NCBI GenBank assembly: GCA_950295325.1
Contig: OX485803.1
Span: forward strand, 57,985,554 to 58,049,553
Length of the DNA: 64,000 bases
Source of the DNA: Polytrichum commune
Lineage: Eukaryota; Streptophyta; Polytrichopsida; Polytrichales; Polytrichaceae
Direction of reading: 5' to 3'
Position numbers and translations under genes: made by a program. Shown in pieces: positions 1 through 10,700 of the stretch. Numbering within the stretch: position 1 is the stretch's first letter; each line of letters opens with the position of its first letter. Below the pieces are notes generated by a model that saw only the letters and a program-made list of their open reading frames with translations, was not told the DNA's origin and searched no databases.

Positions 1-1479
1 AGTAACGCGAAATAGTTCCAGGACCACAATGCGGGCAACCCATGTACCCCTTGGTTGTGCATCCCGCGACAATTCCTAAACCAGGCAGGTCATCGGCAGT
101 ACAAAGCACAACCAACCTGCATGTAAAGTGATGCTGCCCTAGAAATCCGGAAGCATCTTTCATCCGCACCCCCTCAAACCACAACTCTTTCAACTCCTCT
201 GTGGTGCTTTTGGGCACCCCCCTCCGAGGGAGCCTAAAAGTACCGCACAAGTCCTTCGGTGAGGGTGGCCTGCCTAGGCAGGTGCCCAAGCCGAACCCGG
301 GTGTTATGATATTTAATGGGTATTTTATGTTAGTGGAGGGATTTGATAATCGCGTCGTATCCTTCCAATAGGTTGTGCCTAGATTTTAAGTGCCTAGGAT
401 AATTATCAAGTTCCCTAACCTAATGCCTACTCTATCCTAGTCTACGCGCAGACGCACAACCTTGGGATCAAGGCAACCTAACCCTAATGGATGAAATAAC
501 CTTACCTTTTACCTTGGGCCACCTCTAATTCTCTACTTCTTCTATATTAAATTCTCTAAACGAGGGGACCTTAATTAAGTCTCACCCTCTCAACCTTCAT
601 TCTTAATTTATGGTTGATTGAACAAAGCCTATGTTACTAAGTTCATAATTTATGGCATCACCACCTACATGTTTAGTGCACGCCCTAACCCAAACCCTTC
701 AAGGCCCTGTATGGGTTTCTTGAAGGTTGATTGATACTTATACCCTCCGATCTTTGCCACCATAGGGGTAGTCTCAATCCTCCGAGTTAAGTTTCCGGTT
801 GGTTTTTTTGCCCACGGGGTTTGTACGAATGGTGTTGGTTATTAATTAGTTTAACACGGTTTGACCACGAAAATTCAACTTGATGGGATTGAGGAATAAA
901 GTAACATGTGTGTTCAACCTGTTGTACAAACTTTAAGGCTTGGGACCATCACCTCCAACCCTTGGGGCCAACAATATGATGATGATTTCGTGGGTCATTA
1001 CTCCCACCTTACCACCTACAAACATACAGAGTGGTAATGCCGGTGATTAACTCGGTTTCACCACACACGAACGAGCTATGAATAGAAAACTACTACCACA
1101 ACACTTAACCGAGAGGCTCCGCACACATGGGAGTTGGAATCCCCCTCGGCGGCTAGGTGGGTGATGCCCCCTAGCCTTACATGGATAGTTGGGTTGGGGT
1201 GAAAATATACCTTTACCGCGCTTCCTTCATCCCTAAATTGAAGGGTGTAGGTTTAAAAAACTTACCGATTGACTCCCATCTTGGTTTGGCGATGGTTGGT
1301 GCGGAACCCCTACTCCAACGCTCGGCCGCCCACAACACCAGCTCGTACCCGCCAACCTTGGATGGACGAACCTCTTCTCATAAGGCAATAGACACCCCTT
1401 TGCTTAAACGGCCACAACTTTTGCCCTTAAGCTTCAATTGAAAAAAATATTAGTAATATGGGAAGCTAACAAAAAGAAC
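1..1479. other. Intergenic repeat-like DNA, no gene recognised
   Basis: I see no reading frame with a recognisable domain here. The longest open stretch (1181-1441, plus strand, 86 codons) has no motif I recognise. The DNA is AT-rich with CCCTAA-like words and probably belongs to the untranslated part of a large retroelement, which is an inference from its neighbour, the tandem array that follows. Confidence 0.4.
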
Positions 1480-2200
1480 TATCATTCATCCAATTATCAA
1501 AGTAACTGCGTGTATCTTCTTAAAGATATGAGCTTACAAAGTCAGCTCTTAAAATTCAAGAGGCAGCTGGGATACCTTCATTAAAACATCCATAACTTTT
1601 GCATATTAACTTAGATTCTAGCAAGCTTAGACTTTTTAGAAACCTTAAAATTAGATCTACAACTCCCTCAAATATCAAAACAAATGCATGCTTCTTCTTG
1701 CTGGTATGACTTACAAAGTCAGTTTTTATATTTTAGGAGGCAGTTGGAATACCTTCATTCAGATATTCATAACTCTCACTCCTTAAATCTGATTGTAACA
1801 GACTTATACTTTTAAAAAAGCTAACAACAAGAATTATAATTCATTTAAATATTAAAGCAACTGGATCATTTCTCTTTTAGTTATGCACTTACAAAGTCAG
1901 TACTTATAATTTGAGAGGCAGCTGAAACATCTTCATTAAAACACTCATAACTTTTACACATCAAATTAGATTCTAGCATGCTTGCATATTCTAAAAAGCT
2001 AACAACAAGACCTATAACATACTTAAATACCAAATCAATTGAATGACTAAGCTTTTAGTTATGCGCTTATAAAGTCAACGTTTGTAATTGAAGAGGCAGC
2101 TGAGACACCTTCATTCAAACACTCATAACGTTTGCTCCATAACTCTGATTCTAACAATCTTAGGCTTTTTGAAAAGCTAACATAAAGGGCTACATTCACT
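1480..2200. repeat. Tandem array, four units of about 178 bp
   Basis: The word CTTACAAAGTCAG occurs at 1533, 1710 and 1888, and as CTTATAAAGTCAA at 2066, giving spacings of 177, 178 and 178 bp. Each unit also carries a GAGGCAGCTG word, a block like CACTCATAACTTTTGC, and AAAGCTAACAACAAGA. The units have diverged clearly, so the array is old. Tandem blocks of this kind are common in untranslated regions of large plant LTR retrotransposons; that assignment is inference, since no gag or pol domain was found beside it. Confidence 0.8.
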
Positions 2201-2994
2201 CAAAATCGGAATGCTAAATTATAATTTTTCTGTCCACTACACTTGCTTGGAAGTGGCACAACTCCTTAGGGGTGTTCAAAAACACACTACCTTCTCTCAA
2301 GAATTCTAATTACAAGAATTCTAACTTATGACTATATTAAATGAATGAGGATGTTTCCTCCTTTTAACTAAAATTCTAGAGGGCTTCGCCGTGCTAAATG
2401 AAAATTCGGAGAGATTTTGAAAGGGGAAGATGGGGTTTTAATCAAATGAAGGGTTGGGCCCCTTCGCCCTTCCGCTCACCGAGGGGTACCGTTCCTTGAA
2501 CGGTGGCAATCAAGCCTCGGAGGTGAATGGGGGTGAGAGATGCTACCTCGCACCCCACTTGTTTAAGCCCTTAGAAAGAATTTTCAATTTCCGTTTGAAA
2601 TTCATTTTTGGTTGGTAAGGGTGGCAACATGGCCCCCTTTCCTTAGTTGGCAAGATTCCTTACGCTCGTAGTTCTCACTTTCTTTTCTTTCTTGGCCGTT
2701 TTCGGAATTATCCTTGTTTTGCCGCCGCTTGACTTTTGCTTGTTTGATTTGGTTGTTTCTAACTTAAATTACCTACTAACTAGCCTACTATTTTCACGCT
2801 TCCGATTTGGGTAAAAACCATTTTCCTTTTATCCCTTCGGTTTCTAAGTTCTATTTGCCCAAAAGTTCTACACCCCTAGGCAACCTACATTAATCTAAAT
2901 GGTTTTTTCGCCAAATTTCTCTAGTTCTAATCTAATGATTTTGCTAAAACACCTCAATTGTGAGCCAAATTACCGTTGGGGGCAATTTTGACAC
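2201..2994. other. Intergenic DNA, no gene recognised
   Basis: No open frame with a recognisable domain. It contains a G/C-rich block around 2450-2570 and AT-rich DNA up to the end of the Mutator-like pseudogene. I see no terminal repeat of the Mutator-like element here. Confidence 0.4.
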
Positions 2995-5869
2995 TCACAT
3001 CCTCCAGCAATGGCTCAAAGAATAATTCGCACATCCAAGCTTGTAGGTTGCAATGCACGTACCTTTTATAGGCGAAAATCTTTTGAATCCATCATCTTTA
3101 TGTGTACGTGGAAATAAATACATATTCACAATCATTTGAACTCCCAAGATATGCTTGCAACTTGATACGCGCGCCGCACAATCACAAAAATACGTTTGTA
3201 GAGAAATATTGTATTTTGTGGTATGAGAACTTTCACTTATGATACGGAATAACAATTGTTCTTCACTTATTACCTCCAAAGTATTTTCCGGGTCCAATTC
3301 GTATGGTTTGAATAATTTTCCTCCTCCTTTCGACCGACGTTGATAATATCGATCATTTGCTCTTCTTGATAATCTTCCCGAATCACCTAAAACAAAAAAT
3401 AAAACAAAAACATACTTCTAAATTTTACAAATATCGCATTATATAACAAAATGTCATACTAGACCATAACCTATTAACCATGACAAAATGTAAGCAACTT
3501 AGACTAAACTCACTTATGAATTAAATTTGTTGAAAGTGATCCAACAAGGTAGGCCCTTCAACACGGGTACCATTTTCCGCGCTTCCAATGATTGCAACAA
3601 TTAGATATCGGAGTGAACGATTTATTTTGCCTTATAACAAAGTGTATTTGATCCACTCCCAATGACGTTCTACATTATTAGTAGTATTCATACCGCAATA
3701 AGAAAATAAATCTTCCAAATTTTGGCCATAAAGCTCTCCACGGAATATCTGGATCACTCTACTCCGATCGAAGATAAATATTTACGGTTGAAATATGTTG
3801 AAAATCATTTTACAACTTTTGTAAATGAACTTAAAAATGAGACTCATTGGGGCAATACATCAAAATATGCAATGAATGCCATAACTTCTCTTTATCTGGT
3901 TCCGGAACGCGAGTAAGTAAGTTTTTCACTCCAAGCCTTCATCACATGAAAATGACAAAAGAGAATTCTTCCCGTAATTTGAACTTTTATGGCATCTACA
4001 AACTCCAACAATTAATGTTATTAAAAATGAGTTTGTTAATAGAGTTCAAAGACGTTTTATGTTTGTCAATGACCATTGCGGAGGGTCTTATCTCTCCGAT
4101 AGAAGCAAACACCGTGGATAATGCCACCTCTATGACAATGCCTTCATGTCTTTCATACACAACATATAAAATACTGGCATCCCATTTTCATCTTGATTAG
4201 GAATAATAACCGCATATAGAGGTAAGTCCCATTGGTTTGTTTTGAAAGTAGAGTCTAATGCCCATGCATTAGCATTAGAATTTTTTTTATCACAACTCTC
4301 ATGAACCCATCTTGAATAAGTACAACAAACGGTTATTTCGTTTTTCCCGGGTACTTTGGTACATATGGTTGGTGAAAGATGACTTTGCCTTGTTCTTGTA
4401 GCCTCATCACTTCCACTTCAGCGGAATCCAAATCATGAACTCTTAAAGAATCTAATAAAATCAAATCAATACTTGAATAAAAAAAAAACCATAACACAAA
4501 GTAATTCATAAAACATAAAAAAATAGATAATGCAACATATTGTTCAACTTCATTGAATATATTATTTGTTCCACATTCTTTGCAAAAAGGTAGAATCGAA
4601 AAATGACTCGTTCCAATCCTCCAACCATGCTTATGATTTTTCTTTGTTTGTTTTTGGATGTGGACACTATCCGCTTCAAATTTTCCATAGCTAAGGACAC
4701 AACTATAGGATGCACTGGTAGAATTAGTTTATCAGTGTCCGTACCGGGTTGGTATCAACTATGCTTTGTATGTAACGATATAGTAGCCATTCCGGCGCTT
4801 AAACCTTCGATTTGTTTCCCTTTGTGTAGAGGTTCCATTGTTCTAATTCGAAATTAATAATTACATAACCTAGACATCAATTTTTTTTCATGGGTGATAT
4901 TATTTGAGCATCTCTTCACCTTAGATTTAGTTGATACCCTTCTTTTCTCACCTCTATGACAACGGTAATATTTAACAACATAACTTTTACTTTGATAAGT
5001 ACAAACCCATCGTCATAGTACAAGGTGACTCTTACAAAATTTGTCTAATGTCACATCTAATCCTTCAATTGGAACATTATGCACATCATTCCATAGTTGA
5101 GCATTCAAACAAGTTTCACAAGAATGAAGACATTTTTCAACATAAGTTGAAAAAATGCCTCCTATTCTAGTATTCATACTCCAATTCTTCCAAATTTTGG
5201 GTAAGATTGTGCGAAACATCAAATATTTACCACAAGTATCTACATGAAAAGATTGTACTATCAAACTTCAATTATCAAAAGAATGAATTTCTCTATCTTT
5301 GGAATCTTTCAACGGTAATAGACCAAGTCTATTACTTATGTTTATGACTTTCACATTCTCTTGGATTTTTTGCCATCGTTCAATGATATAATGACTATCG
5401 TTTGAATCAATGAGACGTCCATGAGTGTGAGAAAATGGTCTAAAACTTGCATCATTTTCACGAATTTCAGTGAATGTTGGAACAAACCCACCTTGTAAAC
5501 ACTTGATCATAAAATATCTACTAGCATTTGTAAAATGAACAAATTTTGGAAAAGACTCAATGGGTATATCCGCAAAAAAATGTAAGGTAGGTTCATCTAC
5601 AAAATTAGGAGTGTTTCCAATCAAAGAAGTGAAGCTTGTATCATCCCTCCTTCTTCACACTCTTCTCTTTGCTCTTCATCCTCTTCAATCACTGCTTCAT
5701 AGTCGGAGATGTGAAAGTAGGTCTCTCGGACGGTGCTATATGAAGCAAAATCATTGTTTTCTTGTGGTGCTTGGATTAGCTCCTCTACACTTACTACATC
5801 AAATAATTCTTTTTCAAAATCGGAAGGATAAATGCAATCATCACCCAAGAATTCACTATTTTTCTCCAT
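2995..5869 (-). pseudogene. Mutator-like (MULE) transposase pseudogene with SWIM zinc finger
   Basis: Read on the minus strand, the pieces come in the order of a MULE transposase but in several frames. At 5869-5621 lies an acidic N-terminal segment, followed by open pieces at 5624-5268 and 5264-5013. Around 4870-5010 comes a basic segment with YYRCHRGEKRR, like the N-terminal DNA-binding domain of FAR1/MULE proteins. The catalytic core follows: ALDSTFKTNQWDLPLY (about 4210-4270) with the first Asp, AMVIDKHKTSLNSI (about 4045-4090) with the second Asp, and TTNNVERHWEWIKYTLL (about 3640-3700) with the expected Glu. The last piece, 3297-2995, has a CxC...CxH SWIM finger (CDCAARVSSCKH). Frameshifts separate the pieces, for example just after the first Asp block, and there are in-frame stops, so it cannot make a whole transposase. 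I did not find its terminal inverted repeats. Confidence 0.8.
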
Positions 5870-7141
5870 GCTTCAAGACTATTTTTCAAAAGAAATACAT
5901 ATTAAAGAACACACTCACTATTCTATTACTCAAGTAAGAAGGAAATAAAAGGCACCTTCATGTACTTTCAAATCCTAATCATGTTTCCCTCTACTACACT
6001 CTTTAACTCAAGAAGTACAAGTAGTCAAGAAAGAAAAAAAAAGTTCATGGAGTACAAATGGTAGTCAACTAGCACAAGAATCAAGAGAATTTTTGATAAT
6101 TGAAAAACATCACCGTATGTGGTGAACGAACGCGTCAGAAATCATCCAGCGTTCAAAGTATGGACGCTGGTGCGTCAAAGGGTCAATATTGCAATTGGAA
6201 ATTATTCATTTCCCATTAAATTATTGATAAATTCAAAGGATTCAAATTAAATTAAAAAATACATTTAAAAGAAACAACATTGGACCCTAATAACATATGA
6301 AAATTAATGTGGTATGAAACATCAAAGCCTAATGGTTTGTTCACACTTTGTGGTGTTCATGATTTGCCACACACTTTGCTCATTGTTTGTGGAGCTCTCT
6401 GTAAGCTCTTGTGAAACAGGGCCGGATGGCTAGGGGGTGGAGATTTTTGAAGGGACGGATGAGCTGGAGCCTAAACCCTAAACCCACGCATGGGCGGGTA
6501 TCATGGGCGGGCGGGTCCAGGCATGGAGCTAGGGGAGGCCAGCTGTGCCGAGGGGCTGAGCTGGCCGGGTAGGCCTCGGTTTCGGGCAGCATGCGGATTG
6601 TGGCGGATGAAGAGCGCCTAGTGCCGAGGGGGGGAGGGGGGGGACATGTACAATCATCTAATTTGAAAGAGAAGGTTCACCTTGACAATGAATAAAGATA
6701 TTCATATGAGCTCCAAAAAACACAAGGAAAATGGTCACATGCACGATTTATATTTGCTAATCAGGAGTCTTGCTCTGATTGCATGATTCATACTTGAAGA
6801 GAAATGGGTGTGGAGCTACAAAGTGTTTGTTTTAGGCCACTTACTTACCTTACCTTGACCAAAAGGGGAGGCCACACACGTTTAAAAACTCCAACTTCAA
6901 AATGAAGTTTGGTAAGCCAAGGTAAAAGATTTCCAACCTTGATTGAAAATGAAGGTTTTAAGCCATGCAAAAGCTCCATCTTGGATTGAAGTTGGAAATA
7001 GATGGTTTTAATCAAAAAGTAAGGGACCAACCTTGAAACTGAGCTCTTTGAAGTTAGGCACATGTCAAGGCCATAGTTCTTTTACCTTGGCTTCCCAAAC
7101 TCAATTTCAAAACTAGTGTTTTCAAACATGTGTACTAATGT
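5870..7141. other. Intergenic DNA between MULE remnant and YCF23
   Basis: No gene recognised. A GC-rich block at about 6400-6660 contains two CTAAACC words and a G-run near 6630-6645. At about 6665-6725 a stretch with TTGACAATGAATAAAG and ATGAGCTCC matches part of repeat family D seen again at 33, 35 and 37 kb. Short imperfect inverted words around AACTTCAA occur at 6850-7060. Confidence 0.45.
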
Positions 7142-7362
7142 CTGGGAAATTTTTTGGGCATAATTAGCCAAAATCCTAGTGTTTCCAAGTCCAACCGGTT
7201 ACATGTTGACATCTTTCGGTTTTTCTTTATTAAAATGGGGTATATTCTATGGATTCCTCTAAAGTGATTGGTAAATATGCTGAAGTCTTGAACTTCCACC
7301 GGTTATTTCTCAAACTCAACCGGTTCATCTGTCACAAGCAGCCGGTTATCCCCGGTCATTGG
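7142..7362 (-). repeat. Repeat family A, copy 1 (inverted)
   Basis: About 220 bp matching, in reverse complement, the copies at 13074, 25191 and 28623. Shared blocks run in order: CTCCCC...CCAAAAAA, GTTTCCAAGTCCAACCGGTT, the GGTATATTCTAT block, then three more CCGGTT words. Each well-kept copy carries four or so CCGGTT words and ends in CGGGGAGA-like sequence at both sides. This copy ends about 340 bp before the YCF23 start codon, so it sits in the promoter region. It has no coding capacity and is probably a non-autonomous element. Confidence 0.75.
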
Positions 7363-7702
7363 TGTGTGGCCTCCCCTGGCCTGGAGTGAAACTCCAAACA
7401 GCAGATGCCTCCAGAGTCCACACTGGGATCTTTCCATGCATAACTCAACATAGCTCAACACAGGCGGAGTAGAATAGCATCTTCTCCTTCACTGCAAACG
7501 GCCAAAGGTGCCACCTTTTTCCCTTCAAAGCCCTCCCTTCCTTATCTGCCCACTCCACCCAATTCCATCATTCCGGAACCTCTCAAATCAGTAATCTTCT
7601 TCTTCTTCTTCTAATCTGTGAGCAAGTTGCTGCCACATAGTTTCTGCATTGAAGTTGCCATCAGTCTCTCAGTGAGCCGGAGCCGCATTTGATTAGACTA
7701 CA
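7363..7702 (+). promoter_or_regulatory. Putative core promoter and 5' leader of YCF23
   Basis: This interval lies between repeat A copy 1 and the YCF23 ATG. It contains a pyrimidine patch TCTTCTTCTTCTTCTT at about 7596-7612, a type of element frequent near plant transcription starts. No clear TATA box is seen at a fixed distance, and the transcription start is not determined. Confidence 0.35.
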
Positions 7703-10700
7703 ATGGCAGCTTCGGTAGCTCTTCATTCCGCTGCTGTAATTGCACCTCTCTCTGCTGCCAGGTGCTCCACCCTGTCGTCCTCGCAGTGTCTGTCGGGCCC
7801 TGCTGTGGTCGTCAAGGCCCAGGGCGTGGCGTTGGCGAGAGGCTCGGCCTTCAAAGTGCGAGCTGGTGTTGAGTCACACGACGCTATTCGGGAGTTTGCT
7901 CTGCGCGGATTCCGCGCCAAACAAGCCCTCAAGGTGGGGGAATTCCACGGAATTTAGTAGGATTTGTCGTTTCAGCTTGTGTTTCAGGAAGCTATGCGGA
8001 TTGCAACTTCTTGTCGGTTGTGGTCGTCGTCGTCGTCGTCTCATCAATATTGATGGTGCTTGGTATTCATATGCGTTGAAAAATATTGGAATTAGTGGAT
8101 GCAGTATATGTGAGCTCTATGAATTCCACTGTTCCGGTGTTGCTGCGGCGAGTGTCCCATTTTGTAGTGCGTCTGTAATTCGGGATCACCCACATGGAGC
8201 CAGTATGTTTTCGGTCACGTTGCTCTAATTCTGTAATCTGGACTTTGAATCGAGCTCCTTTAAATTCCTCAACCCTACCATGCAAATCTGGTTCCAGAAA
8301 GACATGCGAATTGCAACTTGTTATTATTGTTGTTGTTGTTGTTTTCGTCGTCTCATCAATAATGCAATGCGGTGCTCCATTTGGCAAGCGTCCCTTTGTC
8401 CAACTATGTAATGGAGCCAGTTTGCGTGTCGTAGACTCTGTCGCATGCAATGCACATATTGCTCTAATCCTGTGCCCCCGGGCTTCGAATTAATGGAGTT
8501 CTAAGTTTCTTCCTGTGTCTCAACCATATCGTGCAAGGAAGGAATGCGGATTGCAAGTTGTTGTTGTTGTTGTATACTCATTAAAATATGATAGTTCTTG
8601 CTTGGTGTTCATATGCGTCGGTTTTGTGGGGTGTTCGTCAGGTCATAGCTGGGCTCCAGAACTTCGACGCCCAGAAGGTTGCAGCTGTGGTCATTGCTGC
8701 TGAGAAGGTAATCCCCCTCCTTAGATCAAATTGCGGTTAACCATAGAGTGGTCTCTATTTCGACAAGAAATAATTAATTCCCCCCTCAAACTATCCAAGT
8801 GTCATTCTTACAGTGGTTGAGAACCTCTTGAATCCCATGTGGAAACTACATTTCGGCACTAATTTCTTAAGCTGAAGAGTCACAATTCCTATCATGAATT
8901 CAATGCACGTATACCGACGATGTTCAATCAATCTGTTTGGTCGGGTTGGTGTTGCTGATTGATTGAACAGGGCGGGGCGACCCATGTCGACATTGCATGC
9001 GACCCGGAGCTCGTGAAGCTTGCAACAAGCCTTACTAGTCTGCCAGTAAGTCCATATACCTACCGCTCTTGAGTCCTTGACCTGTTTTAGATTTTTCACT
9101 ACAAATCGCCATGTTCGCTTACGTCATATGTAGGATTATCGTCATTTGTTGAAGTGCTCGGTGCAATGCAGGTATGTGTATCTTCGGTGGTTCCTGAGGA
9201 TTTTGTGGCTGCCGTTGAAGCTGGCGCACACATGGTAAGCACCTTCGTTGCATTCCTTTAGTAGCCATTTCCAATGTCGATGGATGCCTCTTAACCTTGA
9301 AGATTTAGAGCTGCTAAAACATTTCCAAGAAGCAATGTGCTGGAGTTGCATGTTTTCGCCTTAGACACATCTTCAAGATTATAAATTCTAAGAAATTTCA
9401 TGATACTCTTAAAAGTAAAGATAAATACTTACGGGGTCTGGAAGATGGTGACCCCTGCTGTAGAAAATTTGGTTTATATTGGTTCTGTAGACACTGACAT
9501 TTGTAAGTCTGAAGCTTCTCCATCTCAGACACAGATGATATCAATGGGTTCCTCTCCATGCCTTCTTTCCAAGCATATTTAGCGCTAAGAATGTGTGAAG
9601 ATACGTTCCTCTTTGTGTAGTACCAATGAAGCATCAGTTCACGAGAAGCAATTTAGAAACAAATGTTGTAAAGGGGAGAAACCCTACTCGAAGAAAACCT
9701 ACTTGGGATGCACCCCTCTACCATTCCCCTATTGTTTCTGATTCAGTGCTCATTTAACCTTCCTCCCTCTCAGAAGTAGCATTAAGAATGAGTGTTTTCC
9801 TGTATAATTATTTGACAGATTGAGCTGGGCAACTACGATTCTTTCTATGAGAGTGGACGTGTGTTCTCCGCCACAGAGGTAAAACATCAGTGCATTACCA
9901 TCTTCAACATGTGCACTTCTAATCAAATACACCTTTCCCCTTTTTCCAAAGTATTTTCTCGAATGAATCGATCTGTTGGCTCTGTTTTTCCTACTTTAGG
10001 GTTCTGTTTTATCTATCCGGGTTTCATTGTGTCAGGTTTGAGGTCTTAGTACACGTGCTATACAGAAACTTTCTTAAGTCTTCCCCTTACCTTTGGAGAT
10101 CAGTAGTAGAGACTCAAGACAATCGCCACCTGTGCATTGAGGGTTCTATTACATTCTAGATTTTCATTGCTTGGTATTGAGTATATAGCTCTCAAAAGCT
10201 TTGAACAAACTATCTCTCTTGATTCTTTTTTCTGTAAATACTACTTACCTAAATCTGTAAGTGTTGTTTGCACATCCATATTCACAAGGATAATATTTCT
10301 GACTTCAAATTCGTAGCACTGCTGTATATTTTTCTAAGATTGAACTTCGATGAAATCGATTGTGGATATTGAGAAGCCTTCATAGTGATTGACAGATCCA
10401 CAAGCAATTCTTTTTTTTCTTTTTCTTTTCTACTGTCACTGCACACCCCATCAAGGTGTTTCTGAAAAGTGTGCAATTTCTCCACATTGAGGAACAGATT
10501 CTGGAGCTCACAAAGAGAACAAGGGAGCTGTTGCCAACTATCACCCTCTCTGTTACCGTTCCACATACTCTGCCCCTTGATGAACAAGTACGTTGAATCA
10601 CTTAATCAAACCAAAAATAAAATTGCCTTACGTAGCAGATTGGAGACTTGACTAACTCTGTGCCAAGATCTGTGCAAGTATCAGGTTCCAGATATGTGCC

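Noticed and set aside
2840-3000. TTGGGGGCAATTTTGACAC resembling a polypurine-tract region of an LTR element
   Set aside because: No matching LTR or primer-binding site could be found nearby.
6470-6490. CTAAACCCTAAACCC words, as in plant telomeres
   Set aside because: Only about two copies; far too short for an interstitial telomere tract.
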